A DNA stretch of 64,000 bases, taken from Sneathiella limimaris. GTDB taxonomy: Bacteria > Pseudomonadota > Alphaproteobacteria > Sneathiellales > Sneathiellaceae. Every line of letters begins with the position of its first letter. Position 1 is the first letter of the stretch. The translations under genes were made by a program, and so were the position numbers. The stretch spans positions 310,001 through 374,000 of the forward strand of contig NZ_JABBYJ010000001.1 of NCBI RefSeq assembly GCF_012932565.1, read 5' to 3'. The notes beneath the pieces are model-generated. The model did not search any database. It was not told the DNA's origin and saw only the letters and a list, made by a program, of their open reading frames with translations. Of the stretch, positions 17,133 through 27,530 are shown one piece after another.

Positions 17133-18124
17133 TGTCTGAGCTATTGGAAATCAAGGATCTGGTTGTTGACTTCAAAACCCGTGCAGGTAATGCCCGGGTA
17201 CTTAACCATGTCAGCCTGGATCTGAAGGAAGGAGAAATCCTTGGTATTGTTGGAGAGTCGGGATGCGGGAAAAGCATGACAGCCCTCTCCATTATGGGAC
17301 TTATCCCAAGCCCACCAGGAAAAATAACCTCCGGCTCAATCACGCTTGAAGGGGCGGATCTCACCAAACTGACTCCAAGAAAGCTCCGCGAAATTCGGGG
17401 AAATATTATTTCCATGATTTTTCAGGAGCCAATGACGTCCTTAAATCCTGTTTTTCGTATTGGAGATCAGATCGCGGAAAGCGTGTTGCTGCACCAGAAT
17501 GTCAGCAAGGAAGAGGCTTGGAAGCGGGCCGTTGAAATGCTCGAACTGGTGGGCATTCCCGAACCGGCTGTGCGGGCCAAAGCCTATCCACATGAACTCT
17601 CTGGCGGAATGCGGCAACGGGTGATGATCGGTCTTGCGCTCGCCTGCAAACCCCGCGTCCTCATCGCTGACGAGCCGACAACTGCCCTAGACGTAACAGT
17701 TCAGGCCCAGATCTTTGATTTGTTGAAGGACCTGCAGCGGGAGATGGGAACTGCAATCATCATGATTACCCATGACATGGGCGCCGTGGCTGAACTAACG
17801 GATCGGGTTGCCGTTATGTATGCGGGACATGTGATCGAGACGGGACTAACCCGCGAAATCCTCGACAATCCGCAGCATCCTTATACAAAAGGCCTTATTG
17901 CCTGTGTCCCTCATCTGGAAGACCACCCCTCGGATGAACGTCCCTATCTTGAGGAAATTGAAGGGGTTGTCCCCCCCTTAACCGAACTTGGATCCGGATG
18001 TGCATTTGCTCCTCGTTGCAAATATGCTCTGGATAAGTGCAAAAACAGCACGCCATCAATTACCGAAGTTGGAACCCACCACAGAGTTGCTTGTTACCAT
18101 GTTACAGGGGGTGAGCTTGCATGA
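17132..18124 (+). CDS. DppD-type ABC transporter ATPase
   Basis: This ATPase of about 330 residues has Walker A GESGCGKSMT, signature LSGGMRQRVMIGLAL and Walker B VLIADEPTTALD. The C-terminal oligopeptide-transporter extension has clustered cysteines (GCAFAPRCKYALDKCK), which bind an iron-sulfur cluster in characterised DppD proteins. The ATG at 17132 is preferred over a TTG one codon earlier. It overlaps the next gene by four bases (ATGA). Confidence 0.92.
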   Translation: MSELLEIKDLVVDFKTRAGNARVLNHVSLDLKEGEILGIVGESGCGKSMTALSIMGLIPSPPGKITSGSITLEGADLTKLTPRKLREIRGNIISMIFQEPMTSLNPVFRIGDQIAESVLLHQNVSKEEAWKRAVEMLELVGIPEPAVRAKAYPHELSGGMRQRVMIGLALACKPRVLIADEPTTALDVTVQAQIFDLLKDLQREMGTAIIMITHDMGAVAELTDRVAVMYAGHVIETGLTREILDNPQHPYTKGLIACVPHLEDHPSDERPYLEEIEGVVPPLTELGSGCAFAPRCKYALDKCKNSTPSITEVGTHHRVACYHVTGGELA

Positions 18125-19086
18125 CCGATGAAACATTGCTGGAGGTCAAAGATCTCAAGGTTCATTTCTCCAAGAAAAAATTCCTGAAAGAGGCCCAAAC
18201 TGTTCATGCTGTGGATGGTGTTAGCTTCAAGGTTGCAAAGGGTCGAACTCTCGGTATCGTTGGTGAAAGTGGTTCTGGAAAAACCACAACCGCTCTTGCT
18301 GTCCTTCGCCTGGTTCCCATCACAGCTGGAACAATTTCCCTCGAGGATCAGGAAATCAGTAGTTTGGAAAAAGAAGATTTACGCAAAGCCCGGCGGAATT
18401 TCCAAATGATTTTCCAGGACCCTTATTCGTCGCTTGATCCTCGCAAAAGGGTTGGTGAGATTGTCCGCGAACCGCTAGAGCTGATGGAAATCGGCACGCC
18501 AGAAGAACAACAGCAGATGGTCCGTGATCTGTTCGTTCAGGTTGGCTTGCGACCAGAACTCACAAATCTCTTCCCTCACCAATTTTCAGGGGGCCAGCGG
18601 CAACGGGTGGGTCTGGCGCGTGCGCTTGCCACCAAACCCGATCTGATCGTCTGTGATGAGCCTGTTTCGGCTCTCGACGTGGCGGTACAGGCGCAAATCC
18701 TCAATCTGATGCGAAGGCTGCAAGAGGAAATGGGCCTGACCTATCTATTCATCAGTCATGATCTCGGTGTCGTGCAACATCTCTGTGATGATGTCGCCGT
18801 CATGTATCTTGGCCAGATTGTCGAACAGGCAGATCGCAAATCCCTCTTTAGTGACCCAAAACATCCCTACACCAAAGCATTGTTAGCTTCTGTTCCGCGG
18901 GTTAATGCCAATAAAAATGCGCCGGAACGAGTCCCATTGGTTGGCGATCCACCAAGTCCGATCAATTTGCCAAAAGGGTGTCGTTTCTCTGGTCGCTGTC
19001 CACTCGCAACTGAGAGATGTTTTCAGGAACCGCCTACTCTCAAGGACCATGGGAATGGCCACATGGCTGCTTGTCATCTTCTCTAA
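18121..19086 (+). CDS. DppF-type ABC transporter ATPase
   Basis: This 321-residue ATPase has Walker A GESGSGKTTT, signature FSGGQRQRVGLARAL and Walker B LIVCDEPVSALD. The C-terminal extension carries the cysteine cluster GCRFSGRCPLATERC. It pairs with the DppD-type subunit to power the importer and is the last gene of the operon. A strong bidirectional hairpin lies 143 bases downstream. Confidence 0.92.
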   Translation: MTDETLLEVKDLKVHFSKKKFLKEAQTVHAVDGVSFKVAKGRTLGIVGESGSGKTTTALAVLRLVPITAGTISLEDQEISSLEKEDLRKARRNFQMIFQDPYSSLDPRKRVGEIVREPLELMEIGTPEEQQQMVRDLFVQVGLRPELTNLFPHQFSGGQRQRVGLARALATKPDLIVCDEPVSALDVAVQAQILNLMRRLQEEMGLTYLFISHDLGVVQHLCDDVAVMYLGQIVEQADRKSLFSDPKHPYTKALLASVPRVNANKNAPERVPLVGDPPSPINLPKGCRFSGRCPLATERCFQEPPTLKDHGNGHMAACHLL

Positions 19087-19228
19087 ATACAAGGCTAAAA
19101 CAGGGTGAAATCATAACCTTACGGCCTATTGACCCCCTTGAAACCGCTACGGATTAACCTGAAAAGAATACTGTATTTTCAGCTAATCCCATTTTGAAAT
19201 TCCTTGAAACACGTTTTCCCTTCAACGA

Positions 19229-19257
19229 AAAAGGCGCCGACTAATTCGGCGCCTTTT
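19229..19257. terminator. Bidirectional Rho-independent terminator
   Basis: AAAAGGCGCCGA and its exact complement TCGGCGCCTTTT flank a five-base CTAAT loop, giving a 12 bp stem whose outer A:T pairs supply a T-run on either strand. It lies between the convergent transporter operon and the RND pump operon and can serve both. Confidence 0.9.
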
Positions 19258-19275
19258 CTGTTTCAGAGTGTCATC

Positions 19276-22200
19276 CTATTCCGCTGGTTGTTCAGCGGCA
19301 GATGTTTCTGGCTTTTTTCGGCCCAACAGACGAACCACCAGTGCGAAGAATAACGGCACGAAGAAGATCGCGAGCACTGTTGCGGCGATCATACCGCCCA
19401 TCACACCGGTGCCGACGGCAACCCGGGCACCGGCGCCTGCCCCTGTGCTGACAGCCAAGGGCAAAACACCAAGTGTAAAGGCCATTGAGGTCATCACAAT
19501 TGGACGCAATCTTTGACGCGCAGCCTCAACCGTCGCGGCGAGTAAGTCCATCCCCTCTTCATAAAGATCCCGGGCAAACTCCACGATCAAAATGGCGTTT
19601 TTGGCCGACAGACCAATGGTCGTCAGAATGGCTACCTGGAAGTAAACGTCATCCGGAAGCTCCCGAAGAAGCGCTGCGGCCACAGCCCCAAGAACGCCCA
19701 GCGGCACAACCATCATCACAGAAAACGGAATGCTCCAGCTCTCATAAAGCGCCGCAAGACAGAGGAACACCACAATCATCGACAGGGTATAAAGTGCAGG
19801 CGCCTGATCTCCGGCTTCCCGCTCCTCAAAGGAAAGGCCCGTCCATTCAATGCCAACACCCGGCGGCAGCTGGCTGACCATCTGCTCCATGGCGGCCATC
19901 GCCTCACCTGAGCTGACACCCGGTGCAGGCTCACCCAGAATATTCATGGACGACAGGCCATTAAACCGCTCAAGACGCGGAGAGCCATAGCTCCATGCAG
20001 TAGAGGAGAAAGCCGAGATAGGCACCATTTCCCCATCTTTGTTGCGTACATACCAATGTTCCAGATCCTCAGGCATCATTCGATAAGGTGCATCGGCCTG
20101 CATATAGACCTTCTTAACCCGGCCTTTTTCCATGAAATCATTCACGTAGGAAGAGCCCCAAGCGGCCGTCAGGGTCTGGTTGATATCAGCAATACTCACG
20201 CCCAGAGCGCTCGCTTTTTCCTGATCAATATTGATATTGAACTGCGGTGTGTCATTCATCCCGTTCGGGCGAACCCCCACCACCAGCGGATTTTGTGACG
20301 CCATTCCCAGAAGCTGGTTCCGCGCTGCCATCAAGGCTGAATGGCCAATCCCGCCCCGATCTACAAGCTGCATGTCGAAACCGGTCGCCCGGCCGAGCTG
20401 TAGGATCGCTGGTGGCGCAAAGGCAAAAGCTCGCGCTTCCCGGATTTGCGCAAATGCACCGTAGGCGCGTCCCACGACCGATTGCACATCCTGGCCTGGT
20501 TTTGTTCGATCCGACCAGTCTTTCAAGTTAATAAAGGCAATACCCGCATTCTGGCCACTCCCCGCAAAACTGAAACCGGCAACGGTGAAGAGACCCTGAA
20601 CAGTTTCCTTTTCATTTTCCATGAAATGGGTTTCCAGCTTCTTCAGAACCTCAATGGTCCGCTCCTGGGACGCCCCGGATGGCAACTGAACCATGGAGAA
20701 CATGATCCCCTGATCCTCGTTTGGCAGGAAGGAGGTTGGAAGCTTGCTGTACATGAAGGCAAGGCCCCCAACAATTATGCCATACACAACCAGATACCGG
20801 ATCTTGCGGTTGAGCACATGCCGAACACTGCCCTGATAAAAGCGGGTTGTCCAATCAAAGCCCCGATTAAACCAGCCAAAGAAGCCCCGCTTGGCATGGG
20901 GATCCCCCTGCCCCGGTTTCAACATGGTGGCACAAAGCGCCGGCGTCAGGACAACGGCGACCACAACCGACAATACCATCGCCGAAACAATGGTAATTGA
21001 GAACTGGCGATAGATGATCCCGGTTGATCCCGGGAAAAATGCCATAGGAACAAACACAGCCGAGAGTACAAGCGCAATCCCGATCAATGCACCCGTAATC
21101 TGTCCCATGGATTTTCGGGTTGCTTCGCGGGGCGAGAGGCCTTCCTCAGCCATTACCCTCTCCACATTTTCCACCACAACAATCGCGTCATCCACCAGAA
21201 GACCAATAGCCAAAACCATGGCAAACATGGTCAACGTGTTGATAGAGAAACCAAAGGCCGCCAAAATGCCAAAAGTGCCCAGAAGAACCACAGGTACCGC
21301 GATGGTCGGTATCAGGGTCGCCCGGATATTCTGCAGGAAGAGAAGCATCACGAGGAACACAAGACCCACCGCCTCAAATAAGGTTTTCACCACTTCCTGA
21401 ATGGAAATTTCGACAAACGGGGTCGTATCGTAAGGGTAGACAACCTCTACGCCAGCCGGAAAGAAAGCTTGCAGTTCACTAACCCGCTTGCGGACCAATT
21501 CAGCGGTATCCAATGCATTAGCACCTGTCGCAAGGTCGATGCCCATACCTACCGCATCCTGCCCATTATATCGGGCGGCGGTTGCATAACTCTCCGCCCC
21601 GATTTCAACCCGTGCAACATCACCAAGACGTACCTGGGATCCATCTGTGTTTACCCGAAGCAGGATATTGGCAAATTCTTCGGTGGTCTGAAGCCGGCTC
21701 TGGGCGGTAATGGTAGCATTAATCTGTTGCCCTGAAACTGAAGGCGTACCGCCAATCTGGCCTGCGGATACTTCCGTATTCTGGGCTCTGATCGCACTTC
21801 TGACATCCCCGACCGTCAAATTATAGCTGACCAGTTTATTTGGATCGAGCCAGATCCGCATGGCATGTTGGGAGCCGAACACCCGAACGGAGCCAACCCC
21901 ATCCACGCGGGCAATTGGATCTTTCAAAGTTGTTACAACAAAATCGGCAAGATCACCCCGGCTCAGGCTGTCGTCATTGGATACAAAGCCAATAACCATC
22001 AGGAAGGTACCTGTTGACTTGCTGACCGTAATTCCTTGCTGTTGCACCTCAGTTGGCAACAACGCGGTCGCAGCCTGCAACTTGTTCTGCACCTGCACCT
22101 GAGCAATATCCGGATCAGCCTCCGCATTGAAGGTGAGGGCAATCGTTACTGATCCAGTCGCGTCACTGGTTGAGGAAATGTAACGCAGATTGTCCAGACC

Positions 22201-22410
22201 GTTCATTTCCTGCTCAATGATCTGCGTAACCGTATTTTCCACTGTCTGAGCAGATGCACCGGGATAGGTTGCCCTGATCTCAACTTTTGGCGGCGCAATT
22301 GGTGGGTACTGCTCGATCGGCAGCTGCAGGATCGAAAGAGCACCTGCCAGCATAATCACGAGGGCAATCACCCACGCAAAAACAGGGCGATCAATAAAAT
22401 ACTTAGCCAT
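19276..22410 (-). CDS. RND multidrug efflux transporter, HAE1 family (AcrB/MexB-like)
   Basis: This 1044-residue inner-membrane RND pump starts [17 protein letters not shown] as in AcrB/MexB and has the full 12-segment, two-loop length of the family. The proton-relay aspartates are in [16 protein letters not shown], and the second half carries the matching [14 protein letters not shown]. It exports hydrophobic or amphipathic compounds by proton antiport. The adaptor lies 11 bases upstream in the same operon; no TolC-type channel is encoded nearby. The terminator at 19229 follows the stop. Confidence 0.95.
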   Translation of the reverse strand: MAKYFIDRPVFAWVIALVIMLAGALSILQLPIEQYPPIAPPKVEIRATYPGASAQTVENTVTQIIEQEMNGLDNLRYISSTSDATGSVTIALTFNAEADPDIAQVQVQNKLQAATALLPTEVQQQGITVSKSTGTFLMVIGFVSNDDSLSRGDLADFVVTTLKDPIARVDGVGSVRVFGSQHAMRIWLDPNKLVSYNLTVGDVRSAIRAQNTEVSAGQIGGTPSVSGQQINATITAQSRLQTTEEFANILLRVNTDGSQVRLGDVARVEIGAESYATAARYNGQDAVGMGIDLATGANALDTAELVRKRVSELQAFFPAGVEVVYPYDTTPFVEISIQEVVKTLFEAVGLVFLVMLLFLQNIRATLIPTIAVPVVLLGTFGILAAFGFSINTLTMFAMVLAIGLLVDDAIVVVENVERVMAEEGLSPREATRKSMGQITGALIGIALVLSAVFVPMAFFPGSTGIIYRQFSITIVSAMVLSVVVAVVLTPALCATMLKPGQGDPHAKRGFFGWFNRGFDWTTRFYQGSVRHVLNRKIRYLVVYGIIVGGLAFMYSKLPTSFLPNEDQGIMFSMVQLPSGASQERTIEVLKKLETHFMENEKETVQGLFTVAGFSFAGSGQNAGIAFINLKDWSDRTKPGQDVQSVVGRAYGAFAQIREARAFAFAPPAILQLGRATGFDMQLVDRGGIGHSALMAARNQLLGMASQNPLVVGVRPNGMNDTPQFNINIDQEKASALGVSIADINQTLTAAWGSSYVNDFMEKGRVKKVYMQADAPYRMMPEDLEHWYVRNKDGEMVPISAFSSTAWSYGSPRLERFNGLSSMNILGEPAPGVSSGEAMAAMEQMVSQLPPGVGIEWTGLSFEEREAGDQAPALYTLSMIVVFLCLAALYESWSIPFSVMMVVPLGVLGAVAAALLRELPDDVYFQVAILTTIGLSAKNAILIVEFARDLYEEGMDLLAATVEAARQRLRPIVMTSMAFTLGVLPLAVSTGAGAGARVAVGTGVMGGMIAATVLAIFFVPLFFALVVRLLGRKKPETSAAEQPAE

Positions 22411-22421
22411 GATCTTCGCCC

Positions 22422-23606
22422 TTAACTATTCGTTTTACCATCAGAGGCCGCATTTGCCTGAACATCAACCGGCGCCACTACGGAACCGGGAGCAATTCGT
22501 TGCAACCCATCAACGACCAGCTTGTCGCCGGTTTCCAAACCATTGGAAACAACCCAGTTTTGACCTTGAGCCTGTTCAATAAGGATCGGGCGGCTAGCAA
22601 TTTTGTTCTCGGCATCGATCACATAAACATAAGCACTACCGCTTTGATCCCGCATGACCGATTTCTGCGGCACTAAAAAGGCACCGTCGACCCGGCCCTG
22701 TCCTACATAGCCCCGAACGAACATTCCTGGCAGCAACACATGATCCGGATTGGGAAAAACAGCGCGAAGCCGGACTGTTCCTGTGGTCTCATTGACGGTG
22801 ACTTCGGAAAACTGCAGTTTTCCTTTGAGGGGATATTCCTGCCCAGTCGCATCCAGAATGAGCCGGACCTCGATCTCGTCTTTTTTAACGCCTTCGACCC
22901 GGCCGGAGGAAATAGCTTCCTGCAAATGCAGAAGTTTGCCCCCCGCTTGAGTTACATCCACATAAATGGGATCAAGCTGGGTAATAGTCGCCAGCGAATT
23001 TGCCTGACTAGCAGTAACCAATGCCCCTTCACTATAGGACGATGCGCCTATTTGACCGGAGATGGGCGCTGTCACCTTGGTATAGTTTAGATCAATACGC
23101 GCTCGATCAACAGATGCGCGCGCGGCAGCAACACTTGCTTTTCCCTGCGCTTCAGCAGCAACAGCGTCATCATAAGCTTGCGCACTCGCCGCCTTTGATT
23201 TCAGGAGTTTCTCATACCGGGCCCGGGTCTTTGTCGCCAGATCCAGACTTGCCCGTTCACTTGCTAGCCGGGCAAGGGCCGCATCCAGTTCCGCCTGATA
23301 CCGATCTTGGTCAATCAGGTATAGTTCCTGCCCAGCTTCAACGAAGCTGCCTTCTGTGAATTTTCGATCCTTTATCAGACCATCCACCTGCGGGCGCACA
23401 TCTGCCATCCGAAACGCCACAGTCCTTCCCGGCATTTCCGAAACCAAATTGACTGTCTGCGCTTCCATAGAAATGAAACCAACCTGTGTTGCCCTCGGCT
23501 GTTGAGGGGCAGCTTTGCCTGCATCTGCGCTACCACCTTGCTCCTCACAAGCTGCAATCAGAAAAAGACCTGCTGCCAACAGCAGAAATTTGAACTTAAC
23601 ACTCAT
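22422..23606 (-). CDS. RND periplasmic adaptor lipoprotein (AcrA/MexA-like)
   Basis: This 394-residue membrane-fusion protein has a lipoprotein signal; the lipobox LIAAC places the lipidated cysteine near residue 20. The order lipoyl half-motif, coiled-coil alpha-hairpin ([19 protein letters not shown] onward), second lipoyl half ([15 protein letters not shown]) and beta-barrel is typical of AcrA. It links the inner-membrane pump to an outer-membrane channel. It is first in the operon, with about 500 bases of non-coding DNA upstream. Confidence 0.94.
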   Translation of the reverse strand: MSVKFKFLLLAAGLFLIAACEEQGGSADAGKAAPQQPRATQVGFISMEAQTVNLVSEMPGRTVAFRMADVRPQVDGLIKDRKFTEGSFVEAGQELYLIDQDRYQAELDAALARLASERASLDLATKTRARYEKLLKSKAASAQAYDDAVAAEAQGKASVAAARASVDRARIDLNYTKVTAPISGQIGASSYSEGALVTASQANSLATITQLDPIYVDVTQAGGKLLHLQEAISSGRVEGVKKDEIEVRLILDATGQEYPLKGKLQFSEVTVNETTGTVRLRAVFPNPDHVLLPGMFVRGYVGQGRVDGAFLVPQKSVMRDQSGSAYVYVIDAENKIASRPILIEQAQGQNWVVSNGLETGDKLVVDGLQRIAPGSVVAPVDVQANAASDGKTNS

Positions 23607-24132
23607 GGAAAAACTCCATCACCAAATCTAAGGCGGACTACTGAACTGTCCGCACGCCAGTCATAATGGCTTTTCAGAAGACCTCAATGTTATGATCTTG
23701 TTGGTTTCCAAACAAGTGACACTTTACACAGGCTTAAAATCTTGCCTGAAAATAAATTACTCTTTGTGATCTATGTCGCTTTCCCCCACCTCTAAGCGAT
23801 CCCCACAATATGTAATATTATGTAATTTTTTTATTGCAATTTAAGCCACAAAATGAAACAAATCAATATAAGTAATGTCGAATATAGTGTTAGACCTTTT
23901 TCCACAGCAAGTGGTCATTGAGGGATCACGACCAACAGCAAACCCAAATTCCTAAACTAAAAAAAGTTTGATGGATGAGCAAAAGCACAAATAATAATAT
24001 TCGAAACGTACAGCAAAGCAGACCCTGTACTCCTCGCCATCTATCCAGGGCAACAGGAGTTCCGCTCGCCACGCGATTGTTCACAGCCCCGTCAAGCATC
24101 CCAAATTCAATGAACCCTGAGTGGTGAACGTA
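23607..24132. other. Non-coding region between the RND adaptor and the histidine kinase
   Basis: This ~520 bp AT-rich region separates two divergently transcribed genes and must hold both promoters. I see no gene. It contains an inverted repeat CTTGTT-N8-AACAAG at 23697-23716, about 90 bases before the adaptor start, a candidate operator; no regulator gene is adjacent. The stretch around 23805-23880 is especially rich in A and T. Confidence 0.5.
23697..23716. promoter_or_regulatory. Candidate operator of the RND pump operon
   Basis: CTTGTT and AACAAG are perfect 6 bp arms separated by eight bases, about 90 bases upstream of the adaptor start. The size suits a TetR- or MarR-type dimer. Six-base arms can occur by chance. 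Confidence 0.3.
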
Positions 24133-25947
24133 ATGCTTGTCTCCCGCGCAAAATCTTTTGCTACAATACTGATAACCTTATTGGTTTGCCTAGGGTTGTG
24201 GTTCAGCTGGATCAAGTCGAGTGAACAGGACACTTATAGAGTTAGAAAAAGTCAGGCCATCCAGAAACTTTCCGAACTTAATCTATCACTGACTGATTGG
24301 TTTCGAACAAGCGGGATTTATCTGAAGGTTGCGGCGGAAACCTCCCTAATTCAGAATTATCAGGTGGATCCAGACGCAACCGTTACTTATCTAAAACTAA
24401 TCGGTCGAAAATTAAGTGAAATTACACAGCTGCGAATTCTCAGCACCGAAGGATTTGAAGTAATACGCATCCAGAGAAAAAGTGGAAAACTGACGACGAT
24501 TAACCAACGTCAATTGCAGGACAAGTCCAACCGATATTACTTCGTGAAAAGCAAAACACTCCTGCCAAATGAAATTTACATCTCTCCAATCGACCTTAAT
24601 GAAGAGTTTGGAAAGGTTGAGGAGCCGTGGACGAAAACAGTCCGACTATCCACGCCCATCTACTCCCAACAGGATAGACTGCTAGGCTATCTTATTTTCA
24701 ACTTTGATATCGGCAAAGTGCTGACAAAATTTGAAAATCGGACTGATCCACATGTCGAAACTGAGCTAATTGATTCAAACGGCTTCTGGGTCGCTGGAAA
24801 GGATAGAAACAAACTTTTCGGGGCGCAGATCAATCCAGACCAGAATTTAGCAAAAATGCAGCCTGGTCTATGGACAAAAATCAACGAAAGGCTCAATGGA
24901 AGTTTTTTAGAAGACAAGACCCACTACACATCGCATTCCCTAGGCTTAGCAACCATTTTGGACGATCAGGCTTTCGCAACACAAACAGATCAAACCGGGC
25001 CTTACATACTTTTGGCGTCTTTCCAAAAACCAACCTTTTGGACAACAATTAATACAATATCAATCGCGCTTCTCGTGCTGCTTATGTTTTTCGGGGCGTT
25101 GATGTCCTATCTGCTCCACTGGGCAATCAGGAACCGCCTGCAGGAACAAATGGCCAAAAGGAAAATTGAAAGACAGTATCTTGCTCAAGATCGAATGGCG
25201 TCACTTGGCCGACTGGTCGCAGGTGTTTCCCATGAGCTCAAGCAACCTCTTGGAAACGTCTATTCAGCCAACTCCGTAACACGGGACCTTATCAAGGATT
25301 TAAGGGATATAGCTATCAGCTCAGAACAAGATCAGCAATCATTAGAGCACCTTCAACAAGCTTTGTCTTCCAGCACCAAGATCATCGAAAATAATATCCA
25401 GCGAGCCAGATCCTTGCTGGACAACTTTCAACAGACCGCAAACCATCAGAGCAACATCAAACGGCAAAAATTCAATTTGGGGCAATCCCTGAAGAATATC
25501 ACTTCCTCTTTCGGCCCTATTTTGGACCGTGAGAACATCGATTTGATACAGGATTATTCTGGCAATCTCACAATGGATAGCTATCCCGCCGCCATCAGCC
25601 AGGCGGTAATTAATCTTATTGAGAATGCCAGAAAACATGCTTTTGCAGAGGGACAATCTGGACGGATATTGATTAAAGCCAATCCAGATCCGGAAAAGCC
25701 GTTGTCTCATATTCAGCTAAAAATCAAAGACGACGGAATGGGGATCCCAACAGAAAAACAATCTATGGTTTTTGAGCCCTTTTTCACAACCCAGGTAATT
25801 GGAAGAAATTCCGGACTAGGGCTCAGTATTGTTCAGAACATGGTCAATAATATTCTTGAAGGAACAATCGAACTCAAAAGTGAACCTGGAAGAGGAACGA
25901 CTTTCCAAATTACCCTTCCAAGATATGTGGAGAAAACAAATGCGTGA
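24133..25947 (+). CDS. Membrane sensor histidine kinase (orphan)
   Basis: This protein of about 604 residues has an N-terminal membrane segment, a ~270-residue extracytoplasmic sensor region (Cache-like by length and layout), and a second membrane segment at TINTISIALLVLLMFFG. A short coiled linker and the kinase core follow. The H-box is VAGVSHELKQPLGN, the N-box INLIENARKHAF, with DDGMGIP and GLGLSIV in the ATP lid. The sensor-kinase pattern recalls DctB-type kinases. GTG codons at 24121 and 24124 extend the frame; ATG 24133 is preferred. No response regulator gene is adjacent, so its partner is encoded elsewhere. Confidence 0.88.
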   Translation: MLVSRAKSFATILITLLVCLGLWFSWIKSSEQDTYRVRKSQAIQKLSELNLSLTDWFRTSGIYLKVAAETSLIQNYQVDPDATVTYLKLIGRKLSEITQLRILSTEGFEVIRIQRKSGKLTTINQRQLQDKSNRYYFVKSKTLLPNEIYISPIDLNEEFGKVEEPWTKTVRLSTPIYSQQDRLLGYLIFNFDIGKVLTKFENRTDPHVETELIDSNGFWVAGKDRNKLFGAQINPDQNLAKMQPGLWTKINERLNGSFLEDKTHYTSHSLGLATILDDQAFATQTDQTGPYILLASFQKPTFWTTINTISIALLVLLMFFGALMSYLLHWAIRNRLQEQMAKRKIERQYLAQDRMASLGRLVAGVSHELKQPLGNVYSANSVTRDLIKDLRDIAISSEQDQQSLEHLQQALSSSTKIIENNIQRARSLLDNFQQTANHQSNIKRQKFNLGQSLKNITSSFGPILDRENIDLIQDYSGNLTMDSYPAAISQAVINLIENARKHAFAEGQSGRILIKANPDPEKPLSHIQLKIKDDGMGIPTEKQSMVFEPFFTTQVIGRNSGLGLSIVQNMVNNILEGTIELKSEPGRGTTFQITLPRYVEKTNA

Positions 25948-26023
25948 CTTAATCAGAAAAAACGCTCTTAAACACCGAAGCGCCCCCATTCAGTCATCAT
26001 TTGACGCACTCTCCCTTCAGAAT

Positions 26024-26422
26024 TCAGGGGATAATGGCAGTTGCCTCAATCTCAATTAAGGCTTCATCCTCCATCAGGGCTACAACCTGAACAACGGCCA
26101 TGGCCGGAAAATGACGTCCCATGACACGGCGATAAGCCTCACCGCATTCCCTCTGCCGTGCCAGATATTCTTTTTTATCCGTGATATACCAGGTCAGCCG
26201 GGCAATATGCTCTGCCTTGCCACCTGCAGCCTCGACGACGCTGAGAATATTCTTGAGTGTCTGCTCAAACTGGCCGATAAAATCCTGTGTTTCGAACACC
26301 TGATCTGCATTCCAGCCAATTTGCCCCCCTACATAAACGGTTCTTCCGCCACTGGCCGCCATTCCATTCGCGTAGCCCTTGGCTGCTTTCCAGCCTTCTG
26401 GATGAATAGTCTCTAAAGTCAT
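26024..26422 (-). CDS. Rid (YjgF/YER057c/UK114) family protein, atypical
   Basis: This 132-residue protein has the Rid fold signature: VYVGGQIGWNAD early, QFEQTLKNILSVVEAAG in the middle and ALIEIEATAI at the end. Canonical RidA enamine/imine deaminases carry an arginine in a PxR segment before VEV; here the segment reads PAMAVVQV, so that catalytic arginine is absent. This places it with the Rid subgroups lacking the residue, whose activities are largely unknown. It is the last gene of the 2-aminobenzoate operon and overlaps the thioesterase gene by four bases, so a role with amino-substituted ring products is plausible. Confidence 0.85.
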   Translation of the reverse strand: MTLETIHPEGWKAAKGYANGMAASGGRTVYVGGQIGWNADQVFETQDFIGQFEQTLKNILSVVEAAGGKAEHIARLTWYITDKKEYLARQRECGEAYRRVMGRHFPAMAVVQVVALMEDEALIEIEATAIIP

Positions 26423-26838
26423 GGGGTTTCTTTCACTCTTTTTTCAATGGCCGCGCGAATATCATCGGGCCAGCGTTTAGGACTGATATCAGAAATACTG
26501 ACACACACAACAGTCAGTTCGGAGGTAAAGCGGATCTCATCGTCACACCGGCAGGTCACTTGCAACTTCAAACTACTTCCGCCAAGTTTGATCACTTCCA
26601 GCTCCAGGATCAAAAGATCACCGAGCCGGCTTGGAGCTTTAAAATCTGTCTCGATATGAACGGTTGGAACCGCCAGATCCCGGTTCATATGAATATCCGC
26701 GTAAGACGCGTTCAAATCCTCTTCAAACCAGGTTTCAACCGTGGAATTGACCATTTCAAAATAGCGCGGATAAAAAACGATCCCGGCCGGGTCACAATGC
26801 TGAAACTGGACTTTTCGGGTCAGGGAAAAATGGATCAT
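26419..26838 (-). CDS. 4-hydroxybenzoyl-CoA thioesterase-like hot-dog thioesterase
   Basis: This 139-residue hot-dog protein has the 4HBT motif FQHCDPAGIVFYPRYFEMV near the N-terminus, whose aspartate is the catalytic residue in 4-hydroxybenzoyl-CoA thioesterase. It probably hydrolyses an aromatic or ring-derived acyl-CoA and may release trapped CoA when the pathway stalls. A GTG at 26841 overlaps the LivF stop, but the adjacent ATG at 26838 is the simpler start. It lies between livF and the Rid gene in the same operon. Confidence 0.87.
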   Translation of the reverse strand: MIHFSLTRKVQFQHCDPAGIVFYPRYFEMVNSTVETWFEEDLNASYADIHMNRDLAVPTVHIETDFKAPSRLGDLLILELEVIKLGGSSLKLQVTCRCDDEIRFTSELTVVCVSISDISPKRWPDDIRAAIEKRVKETP

Positions 26839-26840
26839 CA

Positions 26841-27530
26841 CTAAACTCCCAGATACCGATCTTCCAGATCACTGGTAAGCTGATCCGGTTTTCCTGACCA
26901 GACCGTGACACCCTTTTCCAGGATGAAGCAGTTATCGGCAATGGGCAGCAATTCGGACAGGGTCTTATCAACAATCAAAATGGATTGACCCGTTGATTTC
27001 AGGTTTCGAACCGCTTGCCAGATCTCCTGGCGGATCACCGGGGCAAGTCCTTCGGTCGCTTCATCCAGCATCAACAGATCCGGGTTGGTCATCAGCGCCC
27101 GCCCGATAGCCAGCATCTGCTGCTCCCCGCCGGACAGGGTGTTGGCATACTGGTCTCTTCTCTCTTTAAGCCGAGGGAAAAACTCATAGACTTTCTCAAG
27201 GCTCCATTGACCTGGGCGCGCTGCGGCAATCAGGTTTTCATAGACCGTGAGGTTCGGAAAACACCGTCGGCCTTCCGGTACCAACCCCACACCCAGCCGG
27301 GCAATTTTAAAGGATGGCAAGCCGGTTAGGTCCTTGCCCTTAAAAGTCACCTTCCCGTTCGCGTAAGCTTCCAGCCCACAGATCGAGGCAATGGTCGTTG
27401 TTTTTCCCATGCCATTGCGGCCCATCAGGGCAACAACTTCACCTTCGCCAACTTTCAGATCCACCCCAAACAGCGCCTGGGAGGGGCCATAAAATGTCTC
27501 AAGACCTGTTACCGTTAGAAGATCGGTCAT
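26841..27530 (-). CDS. LivF-type branched-chain/aromatic ABC transporter ATPase
   Basis: This 229-residue ATPase has Walker A GRNGMGKTTT, signature LSGGEQQMLAIGRAL and Walker B LLMLDEATEGLAP, the short LivF form. It partners the LivG-type ATPase, which it overlaps by four bases. Embedded in a 2-aminobenzoate degradation operon, the system most likely imports an aromatic acid rather than leucine; Liv-type transporters for aromatic acids are known elsewhere. Substrate is inference. Confidence 0.9.
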   Translation of the reverse strand: MTDLLTVTGLETFYGPSQALFGVDLKVGEGEVVALMGRNGMGKTTTIASICGLEAYANGKVTFKGKDLTGLPSFKIARLGVGLVPEGRRCFPNLTVYENLIAAARPGQWSLEKVYEFFPRLKERRDQYANTLSGGEQQMLAIGRALMTNPDLLMLDEATEGLAPVIRQEIWQAVRNLKSTGQSILIVDKTLSELLPIADNCFILEKGVTVWSGKPDQLTSDLEDRYLGV

